64,000 nucleotides of DNA from Hyphomicrobium sp. (lineage in GTDB: Bacteria > Pseudomonadota > Alphaproteobacteria > Rhizobiales > Hyphomicrobiaceae): contig JASBSU010000023.1 of NCBI GenBank assembly GCA_030148725.1, forward strand, positions 34,691 to 98,690. The letters run 5' to 3'. The notes under the pieces were generated by a model, which saw only the letters and a list, made by a program, of their open reading frames with translations, had not been told where the DNA came from and did no database searches. Positions 1-8,057 of this stretch are shown piece by piece (position 1 is the stretch's first letter; the number at the start of each line of letters is the position of its first letter). A program made the translations under genes and the position numbers.

Positions 1-1
1 C

Positions 2-1183
2 TTGCCGGCGATCGGCGAGGCCCTCGGTCTCGCTGATGCGAACGACCGCCAGTCGCTCGTCATCGTTTATCTGCTTGGCTTCGCCATAGGGCAGCTTGCG
101 TTCGGGCGTTTGTCGGACCTTTACGGACGCAAGCCTGTGCTGCTGTCCGGCATGAGCATCTTTATCGTCGGCTCAGTGCTGGCCGCGCTCTCGTCGGACT
201 ATCATTCCATCATGCTGGCGCGCGCACTGCAGGGGCTCGGTGCGGCCTCACCGCGCGTCATTGCCATCGCGCTGGTGCGTGATCGCTATGTCGGCTCGGA
301 GATGAGCCGCGTGATGTCCATCTCCATGGCCGGATTCTTCACCGTCGCGGTGCTGGCGCCGACCATCGGTCAAGCGCTGCTTCTCGTCGGCGCGTGGACG
401 CTGGTATTCGATTTTATACTGCTCTGCGGCATCGGCTTGGCGCTGTGGGCGCAGGTCAGGCTACCGAAGCCGGCACCGGCCGGGAGCGCGAAACCGCTGG
501 CGCTTGTCGCGTCGGCACGCCGCGCCATCTGCACGCCGCAGACGATGGGTTATGCCGCGGCCGGCGGGTTCATGATGGCGTGCGTCGTGGGCTTCATCGC
601 GAGCGCACAGCAGGTGTTCGTCGACGTTTTCGCTACAGGATGGCTGTTTCCGCTCGCCTTTGCAGCCACCGCGATGGCCATGACCGCCGCATCGCTCAGT
701 AACGCGATGCTCGTGTCGTGGCTGGGCATGCGGCGGCTGTCTCATATGTCTCTCTCGGCATTCGTCATGGTCGCTTCGCTGCTCGTGATCGAGACGGTAG
801 TCGGCTGGGCGAGCCTGCCGGTATTCATCGGCACCACCATCCCGTTGTTCCTGCTGTTCGGGCTTGTGGCGCCGAATTTCAATGCCATCGCCATGCAGCC
901 GCAAGGCGACAACGCCGGCATGGCCTCTTCGGTCGTCGGCTTTGTATCGACGGGCCTCGGCGCGCTGGGCGGCGGTCTCATCGGCCACCTGTTCGACGGC
1001 ACGGTGCTGCCGCTGGCGCTCGGACTTCTGACGTTCGGCCTTCTCGCATTCGCCGCTGTTCTTTGGGTCGAAGGCGTGAGCGGTTTCCTGCTTGCGCCCG
1101 CACCGCAGCCGTCGCCTCACGTGCCTGGCGCGCTCCCTGCCATTCGCACGCACCAAATCCCCACACCTGATCAAGGATCAGTC
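2..1183 (+). CDS. MFS drug-resistance transporter (Bcr/CflA type), 5' partial, runs into metC
   Basis: Inner-membrane proton-driven exporter of the major facilitator superfamily; substrate unknown. The window starts inside the gene, so the N-terminus is missing. Visible are MFS motif A (GRLSDLYGRKP) in the loop after an early helix, many hydrophobic helices, and a C-terminal helix ending near position 1090. After that comes a Pro/His-rich tail with no stop codon, and the frame continues in phase into the cystathionine beta-lyase at 1184. A TGA at 1168-1170 in another frame would end the protein 13 bases before the metC ATG, so a one-base indel in the tail is a simple explanation. MFS identity is sure; the fused state is uncertain. 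Confidence 0.8.
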
Positions 1184-2407
1184 ATGTCGAACCAAAAACC
1201 AACCCGCGTGCGGACGCCGGAGACGAAGGTGGTGCACGCCGCACGCGCACCTCGCGCCAACTTCGGCTTCGTCAATCCACCCGTTTTCCGCGGCTCCACT
1301 GTGTTGTTTCCCTCGACGGAGACGTTCCTGAAGGGAGATCAGCCATACACGTACGGCAGGATCTCGACGCCGACGGTGCGCGCGCTCGAAGAGGCAATCG
1401 CCGAGATCGAGGGCGGTGTTGCGTGTGCGGTGACGTCGTCGGGGTATCAGGCGATCAGCACCGCCATCCTCGCGTTCGTCAAAACGGGCGACCATATTCT
1501 CATGGTCGACAGCGCCTACCAGCCGACGCGCAAGTTCTGCGATGAAATGCTTTCCAAGCTCGGGATCGAAACCACTTATTACGATCCGCTCATCGGCGCG
1601 GGCATCGCAGCGCTCGTGCGTCCCAACACGCGGCTCATCTACACCGAAAGCCCAGGATCGCAGACGTTCGAGATACAGGACATTCCCGCCATCGCGCGCG
1701 TAGCGGCCGAGCGCAATCTTTGGCTGCTCCTCGACAACACTTGGGCGAGCCCGCTCTACTTCAAGCCGTTCGAGCACGGCGTTGATGTGTCGATTCATGC
1801 AGCCACCAAGTACATCGTCGGACACGCCGACGCGGTGCTGGGCACCATCACCTCGAACGCTCGCGCGGCCAAGCACGTCGCGAAGGCCAAAGAGCTGCTC
1901 GGCATTTGCCCGGGCTCCGAAGAGACATTCCTCGGCATGCGCGGCCTGCGCACGCTGCCGACCCGTCTGATGCAGCATCAGCGATCGGCCATCACCATCG
2001 CGCGCTGGCTGGAAGGGCGTCCGGAAGTGGCCCGCGTTCTGCACCCGGCGCTGCCGAGCCACCCGCAGCACCACATCTGGAAGCGAGACTTTTCCGGGTC
2101 CTCCGGCCTCTTCTCCGTCGTGCTGAAGCCGGCGAGCTCTGCGGCGGTTGCAGCGATGCTCGACGGATTGTCCCTCTTCGGCATCGGCCTTTCTTGGGGC
2201 GGGTATGAGAGTCTCATCATCCCGTTCGATGCCAGGAGTTACCGCACGGCAACCGACTGGAATCCGGATGGCCCCACCCTGCGCGTTCACGTCGGCCTTG
2301 AGGACACGGAAGAGCTTCGCTGCGATCTCGAAGCCGGTTTCGACCGCCTCGCGGCGGTTGAGGCTATGACGGCGCCGCCGCACCAAGCCGCCGCCAGTCT
2401 CGTCTAG
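1184..2407 (+). CDS. metC: Cystathionine beta-lyase / Cys-Met metabolism PLP enzyme
   Basis: Cytosolic PLP enzyme of the Cys/Met metabolism family, 407 residues if started at 1184. Expected reaction: cleavage of cystathionine to homocysteine, pyruvate and ammonia. The PLP lysine is K209 in HAATKYIVGH, preceded by the LLLDNTWASP cofactor-binding stretch; the YTYGRISTPT segment near residue 57 is typical of MetC. The ATG at 1184 has an AAGGA ribosome-binding site six bases upstream, which argues for independent translation although the frame is open from the transporter upstream. A gamma-family role (for example cystathionine gamma-synthase-like) cannot be excluded, but the length and LFPS/YTYGR pattern favour beta-lyase. 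Confidence 0.87.
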   Translation: MSNQKPTRVRTPETKVVHAARAPRANFGFVNPPVFRGSTVLFPSTETFLKGDQPYTYGRISTPTVRALEEAIAEIEGGVACAVTSSGYQAISTAILAFVKTGDHILMVDSAYQPTRKFCDEMLSKLGIETTYYDPLIGAGIAALVRPNTRLIYTESPGSQTFEIQDIPAIARVAAERNLWLLLDNTWASPLYFKPFEHGVDVSIHAATKYIVGHADAVLGTITSNARAAKHVAKAKELLGICPGSEETFLGMRGLRTLPTRLMQHQRSAITIARWLEGRPEVARVLHPALPSHPQHHIWKRDFSGSSGLFSVVLKPASSAAVAAMLDGLSLFGIGLSWGGYESLIIPFDARSYRTATDWNPDGPTLRVHVGLEDTEELRCDLEAGFDRLAAVEAMTAPPHQAAASLV

Positions 2408-2489
2408 TTCGGTCGTAATTATTGAGAGCACAATGACAGCACGCGGTGGAGGCATTCCAGGTCCGCCACGTTTCGCAGAATAGGGCGCG

Positions 2490-2816
2490 ATGATAGCTCA
2501 GGTCGGCGACGACACGTTCGAGCAGGAAGTATCGTCAGCGGCGATGCCGGTCCTCGTTTGCTTTTACGCAAAGGATTGCGGGCCGTGGACGGGAATGGCT
2601 TGGCCACTGCAGCAGGCTGCGTGGGAGTTGCAGTCGCGCATGAGGATCGTGAAGCTCGACGTGGATAGCTCACCCGCCGTCCGCGCACGATTTGCGATCC
2701 ACGGACTGCCGACGCTCATTCTATTCCGGGAGGGAGAGGTCGTGGCGCGCCGGGTCGGGGCCGTCGACCGGCCCGAGGAGCTTGTCGGCTGGCTGATGGC
2801 CGGCGCTCCACGATGA
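2490..2816 (+). CDS. Thioredoxin-like protein with CGPW instead of CGPC
   Basis: A 108-residue thioredoxin-fold protein of normal thioredoxin length, with the buried VLVCFYA strand, the active-site loop and the cis-proline segment (GLPTLILF). The usual WCGPC is changed to DCGPW: C30 is kept, but the resolving cysteine is replaced by W33 and the preceding Trp by Asp. It therefore cannot form the normal dithiol/disulfide pair. A monothiol, persulfide-carrying or chaperone-like role is possible (inference). No signal peptide is seen, so it should be cytosolic. Its TGA overlaps an ATG at 2813, which suggests coupling to the AraC-type gene downstream. Confidence 0.8.
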   Translation: MIAQVGDDTFEQEVSSAAMPVLVCFYAKDCGPWTGMAWPLQQAAWELQSRMRIVKLDVDSSPAVRARFAIHGLPTLILFREGEVVARRVGAVDRPEELVGWLMAGAPR

Positions 2817-2947
2817 AAGAGGTCGGCGTCTTCGCGATCGTATCGAAACCGGTCCCCAATGCTGGGCGCGGCAACGCCAAAAATAGGAGTAGGGGACACG
2901 GAGGTTGGCTTGTAGGGTCAGGGCCGAGGCCACACCAGCAGTCTCCG

Positions 2948-3934
2948 ATGCCAAGCAACGATACGCGCCCGGTCGCCAGCCTGACCTTCTCCACCGACGG
3001 CCTGCCAGCCAAGGACCGCTTTGATCATTGGGTCGAGGAGCGCGGACGGCAGCTGTTCGGCGTGACCATCGAACTCGAACGGGAAAGGCGGCCGCAGTTC
3101 GAAGGCCGCTTCTCGGCCTTTGCAGTCGGCGGCGCGACCTTGGTCGATATGCAGGCGTCGAGCTACCGCGTCAGCCGCACGCGCGCGGACATCGAGCGCC
3201 ATTCGAGCGACAGCCTCTATATTTTGCAACAGGTTCGCGGACCCGGTTTCATGGACACCGGCGGCGATCGCATTCACGCGGTCTCCGAAGCAGCGTTTGT
3301 CGTCAGCCATTCCGATACGCCCTATGCCGGGACACCGACCCGCTCCGACGGCTTCCACGCGCGCGCTCTCAAGATACCGTTGCAGCGATGCGAGCACCTG
3401 GCGCGCGCCGCGCGTGGGCTGGAGCACGAGCCATTGGCGAAAGGCTTGCGGCTGACAGCGCTCATGGCGGCCGGCTTCGCCGCCCTGACGGATGACAGCG
3501 CGCAACTGGATGCGCCCGAGGCAGCGATCTCGAACATCGCCCAGCTCGCGCTGATCGCGCGAGGGCGTGCGATGTTGGGTTCCTCGGAAAGCCGCGCAGC
3601 GCTGCAGTTCGGGCAGTATCACGCGGCGCGGCAGGCCATCGTGCAGAATTTGTTTCGCGCCGATCTGTCGCCCACCGTTGTCGCCAGTCTCGTCGGCGTG
3701 TCGGTGCGGCAGGTCCATCTGCTGTTCGAGCCATCGGGAAAGAGCTTCTCGCAAACGCTGCGGAGTTTGCGTCTCGCCGAAGCGATGCGGCAGCTGCAGG
3801 CGGATCCCGCGCGTTCCGTGGCGCACATCGCGTTTTCTTGCGGCTTCGACAGCCTCGCAACGTTCTATCGTGTCTTCCGGCAGGCTTACGGATGCGTGCC
3901 GAGCGACATTCGCGCGCAACGCTCAGGCAGCTAG
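2948..3934 (+). CDS. AraC-family transcriptional regulator
   Basis: A 328-residue regulator: an N-terminal ligand/dimerisation region resembling the AraC_binding_2 family (roughly residues 20-200) and a C-terminal double helix-turn-helix (roughly 225-325) with the typical LRLAEAMRQL and AFSCGFDSLATFYRVFRQAYG signatures. The start at 2948 begins a normal-looking N-terminus (MPSNDTRPV). The frame is open back to an ATG at 2813 that overlaps the thioredoxin-like stop, but those 45 residues look non-coding. It lies between metC/trx-like and the aldolase-like gene and may control either. Ligand unknown. Confidence 0.85.
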   Translation: MPSNDTRPVASLTFSTDGLPAKDRFDHWVEERGRQLFGVTIELERERRPQFEGRFSAFAVGGATLVDMQASSYRVSRTRADIERHSSDSLYILQQVRGPGFMDTGGDRIHAVSEAAFVVSHSDTPYAGTPTRSDGFHARALKIPLQRCEHLARAARGLEHEPLAKGLRLTALMAAGFAALTDDSAQLDAPEAAISNIAQLALIARGRAMLGSSESRAALQFGQYHAARQAIVQNLFRADLSPTVVASLVGVSVRQVHLLFEPSGKSFSQTLRSLRLAEAMRQLQADPARSVAHIAFSCGFDSLATFYRVFRQAYGCVPSDIRAQRSGS

Positions 3935-4105
3935 ATCGTTGACGGCTTGATAAGCATGCACGCGTAGCGCATCGGACTGCCGAAATGACTTGATCGTAAC
4001 GATTGTCCAGCTAGCCCTTCGAGGCCGCCTGGAGTATGCGAACCGGCAGTCGCGGCCTACCGTCACCCGCGCGGCAGAACGCTCAAAGCCGCCTTCGGAG
4101 AACAC

Positions 4106-5146
4106 ATGTCCATCCCGACGCAGCAATTCGTCAGCGACAACTATGCAGGCGTTTGCCCCGAAGCTTGGGCGGCGATGGAACGAGCCAACCACGGCTCCGC
4201 GCCGGCCTACGGCGACGACGAATGGACCCGCCGTGCCTCCGACGCGTTCCGCGATCTGTTCGAGGCGAAGTGCGAAGTGTTTTTCGTCTTCAACGGTACG
4301 GCGGCGAACGCGCTGGCGCTGTCGGCGCTCAGCCAGTCCTATCACAGCGTCATCTGCTCCTCGTCGGCGCATGTCGAGACCGACGAGTGCGGCGCGCCGG
4401 AATTCTTCTCGAATGGCGCCAAGCTTCTCGTGGTGCAGACGCCCGACGGCAAGCTGTCCCCCGAGGGCATTCGCGCCATCGCGAGCAGCCGCTCCGACAT
4501 CCATTTCCCCAAGCCGCGTGTGGTGACGATCACCCAGCCGTCGGAGACGGGCCAAGTCTACAAGGTAGACGAGGTGCAAGCCATTTCCGCCATCTGTCGC
4601 GAACTGGGGTTGCGACTGCATATGGATGGGGCGCGGTTCGCACATGCCTGCGCTCACCTCGGCGTGTCCCCGGCCGACGCGACGTGGCGCGCAGGCGTCG
4701 ATGTGCTGTGCTTCGGCGGCACGAAGAACGGCTTGGCTGTCGGCGAGGCGGTGATCTTCTTCGACCCTGCGATGGCTGAGGATTTCGACTATCGCTGCAA
4801 GCAGGCCGGCCAGCTGGCCTCGAAGATGCGCTTCCTGTCCGCCCCGTGGCTCGGGTTGTTCGAAAGCGGCGCCTGGCTGCGCAATGCTCAGCATGCCAAC
4901 GCATGCGCGACGCGTCTGGCCTCTCGGATCAAAGCCATCCCGGGCGTGACGCTGAAGTTCCCCGTCGAGGCGAACACGGTGTTCCTCGGTGCGTCGCCAC
5001 CGGTGCTCGAAGCGTTACGGAACCGCGGATGGCGCTTCTATACGTTCATCGGCGGCGGCGCCCGTTTCGTCTTCGGCTGGGACGCCGACGTGCGCAACGT
5101 GGACCGTCTTGCAGACGACATCGCAGCCTGCGCCGCCGCGGCTTGA
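4106..5146 (+). CDS. Low-specificity L-threonine aldolase-like PLP enzyme
   Basis: A 346-residue fold-type I PLP enzyme of the beta-eliminating lyase/threonine aldolase family, which splits L-threonine or beta-hydroxy amino acids into glycine and an aldehyde. Seen: the glycine-rich FNGTAANALAL loop near residue 62, SSSAHVETDECGAPEF (ring-stacking histidine H89), LHMDGARFAHA with PLP-binding D174, and Schiff-base lysine K207 in CFGGTKNG. The start ATG is preceded by a GGAG-type site. No tight operon partner: 171 bases separate it from the AraC gene, its likely regulator. It belongs to the group with GGTKNG found in alphaproteobacteria. Confidence 0.87.
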   Translation: MSIPTQQFVSDNYAGVCPEAWAAMERANHGSAPAYGDDEWTRRASDAFRDLFEAKCEVFFVFNGTAANALALSALSQSYHSVICSSSAHVETDECGAPEFFSNGAKLLVVQTPDGKLSPEGIRAIASSRSDIHFPKPRVVTITQPSETGQVYKVDEVQAISAICRELGLRLHMDGARFAHACAHLGVSPADATWRAGVDVLCFGGTKNGLAVGEAVIFFDPAMAEDFDYRCKQAGQLASKMRFLSAPWLGLFESGAWLRNAQHANACATRLASRIKAIPGVTLKFPVEANTVFLGASPPVLEALRNRGWRFYTFIGGGARFVFGWDADVRNVDRLADDIAACAAAA

Positions 5147-5425
5147 TCGGGCGACGACCTTGCTACGCGCGCCGACATCATCGCTGCGCGCCTGCCGCGC
5201 CCCAGGCGGAACTCGCCCCTCCGTGGCACCAAAGACCCAGCATTCCTGGCCGCGCAACCCAAACGCGAGTTGATAAAATCAGTGGTTGTGCTCCGCAGCA
5301 CAAATGACTATCGTTTCAATCAGGGGTTGTAGATTAGGGAGCCGATACCCCCTGCCGATCCGACCAAAAGTGTCGGAACGCGCCTTTAAGGCACCCGGGT
5401 ATTTCAACTTGGTGGGGAATGCATT
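5147..5425. other. Intergenic region upstream of the LuxR-type gene
   Basis: These 279 bases carry no convincing gene, RNA or repeat. A GGTGGGG stretch at 5411-5417 serves as ribosome-binding site for the TTG start at 5426. The promoter of that gene should lie here, but I cannot assign -35/-10 boxes with confidence. Confidence 0.4.
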
Positions 5426-5656
5426 TTGCAGAACGTACGCCCCCTTTCGCCACGTGAGGTCCAGTGCCTGGAAGGGCTGGCCAGTGGCTTGGACAATGCT
5501 GGGATCGCACGAGCCTTGTCCATTTCGGTGCCGACAGTGGCGCTACACCTTTCCAACGCACGCAAGAAGCTGAGGGCAGCGACACGGGAGCAGGCGGTAG
5601 CGCAAGCCGTGGGCAACGGGCTGATCGCGTTCGCGCGGTCCGCGCACGCCGAGTAG
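5426..5656 (+). CDS. HTH-only LuxR/GerE-type DNA-binding protein
   Basis: A 76-residue protein made almost entirely of a GerE/LuxR helix-turn-helix (residues 6-62: LSPREVQCLEGLASG, then ISVPTVALHLSNARKKL as recognition region). It has no receiver, PAS or autoinducer-binding domain, so it would act as a small stand-alone DNA-binding protein or as an antagonist of larger LuxR-type proteins (inference). The start is a TTG eight bases after GGTGGGG; an overlapping ATG at 5419 is in another frame. The target is unknown; the CoA-transferase gene follows 380 bases downstream. Confidence 0.75.
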   Translation: MQNVRPLSPREVQCLEGLASGLDNAGIARALSISVPTVALHLSNARKKLRAATREQAVAQAVGNGLIAFARSAHAE

Positions 5657-5972
5657 ATCTCGACGTCAGCGAGCGCTTCAAACGCCGTTCGGAGGTGGTG
5701 ATCACCGCGTCCGCGCGACGAAAGCCGCGTGCAGACGGCTGTTCGTATAGATGCGCAATGCGGACGATGCGCCGCGGCCGTGGGTGGGCGAATGTTGGCC
5801 GGTGGGGTAGGGCAACAACGGTTCGCCGACTGCTATGTCATGAGCAGCTTCGGCTCTAAGTCGATGATGCGGTGCAGCAATTTTGAAGCTCGTACAACCG
5901 CTCATCCTCGTTGCGGGCTGCAGTCCCTACGACTAACGTTCAATGGCTGAAAAAATGAGTTCCGGAATTGGA
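5657..5972. other. Gene-free stretch before the CoA-transferase leader
   Basis: No supported coding region. Short open frames here lack ribosome-binding sites and family signatures. It presumably holds the promoter of the acyl-CoA transferase gene. Confidence 0.4.
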
Positions 5973-6005
5973 GTGCGGCGCCCTCCGGCGTTCCGCACGC
6001 TTTTA
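5973..6005 (+). terminator. Terminator- or attenuator-like hairpin in the CoA-transferase leader
   Basis: GTGCGGCGCC at 5973-5982 pairs with GGCG (5987-5990) and CCGCAC (5993-5998), with a two-base TT bulge and a CTCC loop, and is followed by TTTT at 6001-6004. It lies about 32 bases before the transferase ATG. It could end transcription from upstream or act as an attenuator; the T run is short, so neither is proven. Confidence 0.4.
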
Positions 6006-6036
6006 CGGAACCGCCCCAGGGGAAATCGCTTCAACA

Positions 6037-7983
6037 ATGAAGAACAAGGTCATCACGGCCGAGCAGGCCATCGCACTCATCAATGATGGCGACGTTGTTT
6101 GCACCACGGGCTTCGTTCAGAGCTGCATCCCCGAGATGCTGCATGCCGCGCTCGAAAAGCGTTATGTCGAGAGCCAGGCGCCCAAGGGACTGACGCTCAT
6201 CATGTGCGCCGGCGCCGGCGACTCAAAGGGTCTTGGCACTGGGCGCCTGCATCACGAGGGCCTGCTTTCGCGAGTCATCGCCGCGAACTTTGGCAGGATG
6301 CCGAAGGTTGCGGAAGCTGCCCAAAAGAACAAGATCCAGGGCTACAACCTTCCGCAAGGTGTCATCTCCAAGCTTTATCGCTCGTGCGCTGCAGGCCAGC
6401 CCGGGCTTTTCACCAAGGTTGGCCTCCACACCTACGTCGATCCGCGTCTTGGCGGCGGCAAGGTCAACGAAGTCACGACCGAGGACATCGTCAAGCGCGT
6501 CGAGGTCGATGGAGAAGAATGGCTCTTCTACAAGGCGACACCGATCAACGTTGCGCTGATCCGCGCCACTAGCGCCGACCCCTCGGGCAACCTCTCGATG
6601 GAGAAAGAGGCGCTGACGCTCGACTGTCTCGCGCAGGCAATGGCAGCGCACAACAACGGCGGCATTGTCATCGCGCAGGTTGAACGCGTCGTGGCGCACG
6701 GCTCCCTGAAGCCGAAAGACGTGCGCGTCCCGGGCATCCTCGTGGACTGCGTCGTCGTCGCCGATTCCCCTGAGATGCACCGCATGAACTACGGCGTGCA
6801 GTACGACCCGGCATTGTCGGGCGCCATTCGCGTGCCGGTCGAGCACATGCCGCGCATGAAGCTCGACGAGCGCAAGATCATCGCGCGCCGCGCCGCCTTC
6901 GAACTGCCGCTCAATGGCGCCATCAATCTCGGCGTCGGCGCGCCCGATGGCGTGGCGTCCGTTGCAACCGAGGAGCAGGTAACGCAGTTCCTCACGATGA
7001 CGACGGAGGCCGGCGCTATCGGCGGTGTGCTCGCCGGCGGCTCCAGTTTCGGTTCGTCCGCAAACGCCGACAGCATCATCGACCAGAACCAGATGTTCGA
7101 CTTCTACCACGGCGGCGGCCTCGATCTGACCTGCCTCGGCGTGGCTGAGGTGGACGAGCAGGGCAACGTCAACACCTCGAAGTTCGGCGGCCGCCTCAAT
7201 GGCTGTGGCGGCTTCATCGACATTTCGCAGAACTCGCGCGCCGTCGTCTTTGCTGGCACGTTCACCGCCGGCGGGCTCGAGATCGCCGTCGAGAACGGTC
7301 AGCTGCGCATCGTCAAGGAAGGACGCGCCCGCAAATTCGTGAAGGCCGTCGAGCAGATCACCTTCTCGGGGCCCTACGCCGCGCGCAAATCGCAGCCGGT
7401 CATCTATGTGACCGAGCGCTGCGTATTCCAGCTCACGCCCGGCGGCCTGGAACTGATCGAGGTGGCACCCGGCATCGACATCGAGCGCGATATCCTGGCG
7501 CACATGGACTTCAAGCCCGCCATCCATAAGCCTGTGCAGATGGATCCCCGGATCTTCCGCGAGGAGCCCATGGAGCTGATGGAGGAGCTAACCAACCTCA
7601 AGCTCTGCGAGCGCGTCTCCTACGATCCGGACCGCAACATCCTGTTCCTCAATCTGGAGGGATGGAGCGTCCGCAAGAAAAGCGACGTTGTGGACCTGCA
7701 GAATGTTCTCGTCGACGCCTGCGTCAAGGCGGGGCGCCGAGTGAATGCCGTGGTCAACCACGATGGCTGCCGCATCGCCGAGGATCTGTACGACGACTAC
7801 GCCGACATGATCCAGTTCATGCTGAAGCACTACTACAAGACGACCGCGCGTTACTCGACCAGCTCCTTCATGCGCCTCAAGATGCAGGAAGCCCTCTCGA
7901 AGCGCGGGCTGTTGCCGCACATCTTCGAGAGCGCCGATGAAGCGCACGCGGTTGTCGAGGCCTCGCGCGCAGCGGCCGAATAG
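6037..7983 (+). CDS. Acyl-CoA:acetate/3-ketoacid (propionate) CoA-transferase, YdiF type, with C-terminal extension
   Basis: Family I CoA-transferase moving CoA between acyl-CoAs and short-chain acids through a glutamyl-CoA intermediate. The alpha half covers about residues 1-260 and the beta half about 280-520. The beta half has GVGAPDGVA (residues 299-307) and catalytic glutamate E324 in TTEAGAIGG. E. coli YdiF is about 530 residues; this protein has 648, with an extra C-terminal domain of about 120 residues starting near VSYDPDRNILFLNLEG that does not look like a transferase part. The ATG at 6037 follows AGGGGAAA by about 11 bases; an upstream TTG at 5968 would start inside a hairpin and is unlikely. 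Monocistronic, with a strong terminator. Confidence 0.88.
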   Translation: MKNKVITAEQAIALINDGDVVCTTGFVQSCIPEMLHAALEKRYVESQAPKGLTLIMCAGAGDSKGLGTGRLHHEGLLSRVIAANFGRMPKVAEAAQKNKIQGYNLPQGVISKLYRSCAAGQPGLFTKVGLHTYVDPRLGGGKVNEVTTEDIVKRVEVDGEEWLFYKATPINVALIRATSADPSGNLSMEKEALTLDCLAQAMAAHNNGGIVIAQVERVVAHGSLKPKDVRVPGILVDCVVVADSPEMHRMNYGVQYDPALSGAIRVPVEHMPRMKLDERKIIARRAAFELPLNGAINLGVGAPDGVASVATEEQVTQFLTMTTEAGAIGGVLAGGSSFGSSANADSIIDQNQMFDFYHGGGLDLTCLGVAEVDEQGNVNTSKFGGRLNGCGGFIDISQNSRAVVFAGTFTAGGLEIAVENGQLRIVKEGRARKFVKAVEQITFSGPYAARKSQPVIYVTERCVFQLTPGGLELIEVAPGIDIERDILAHMDFKPAIHKPVQMDPRIFREEPMELMEELTNLKLCERVSYDPDRNILFLNLEGWSVRKKSDVVDLQNVLVDACVKAGRRVNAVVNHDGCRIAEDLYDDYADMIQFMLKHYYKTTARYSTSSFMRLKMQEALSKRGLLPHIFESADEAHAVVEASRAAAE

Positions 7984-8006
7984 CCCATCGCCGACCGTCG
8001 AAATGC

Positions 8007-8040
8007 AAAGAGGCGCCGTAGTACGGCGCCTCTTTTTGTT
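8007..8040 (+). terminator. Rho-independent terminator of the CoA-transferase gene
   Basis: A perfect stem of about 12-14 bp (AAAGAGGCGCCG pairing with CGGCGCCTCTTT around a TAGTA loop) is followed by a T run at 8033-8037. It starts about 23 bases after the stop codon and separates this gene from the convergent glycan operon. Confidence 0.9.
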
Positions 8041-8057
8041 TCCAGTGTCTCGCGCGA

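Noticed and set aside
1080..1190. SAM or other riboswitch in front of metC
   Set aside because: The upstream bases are part of the transporter reading frame, and no aptamer-like set of stems was recognised.
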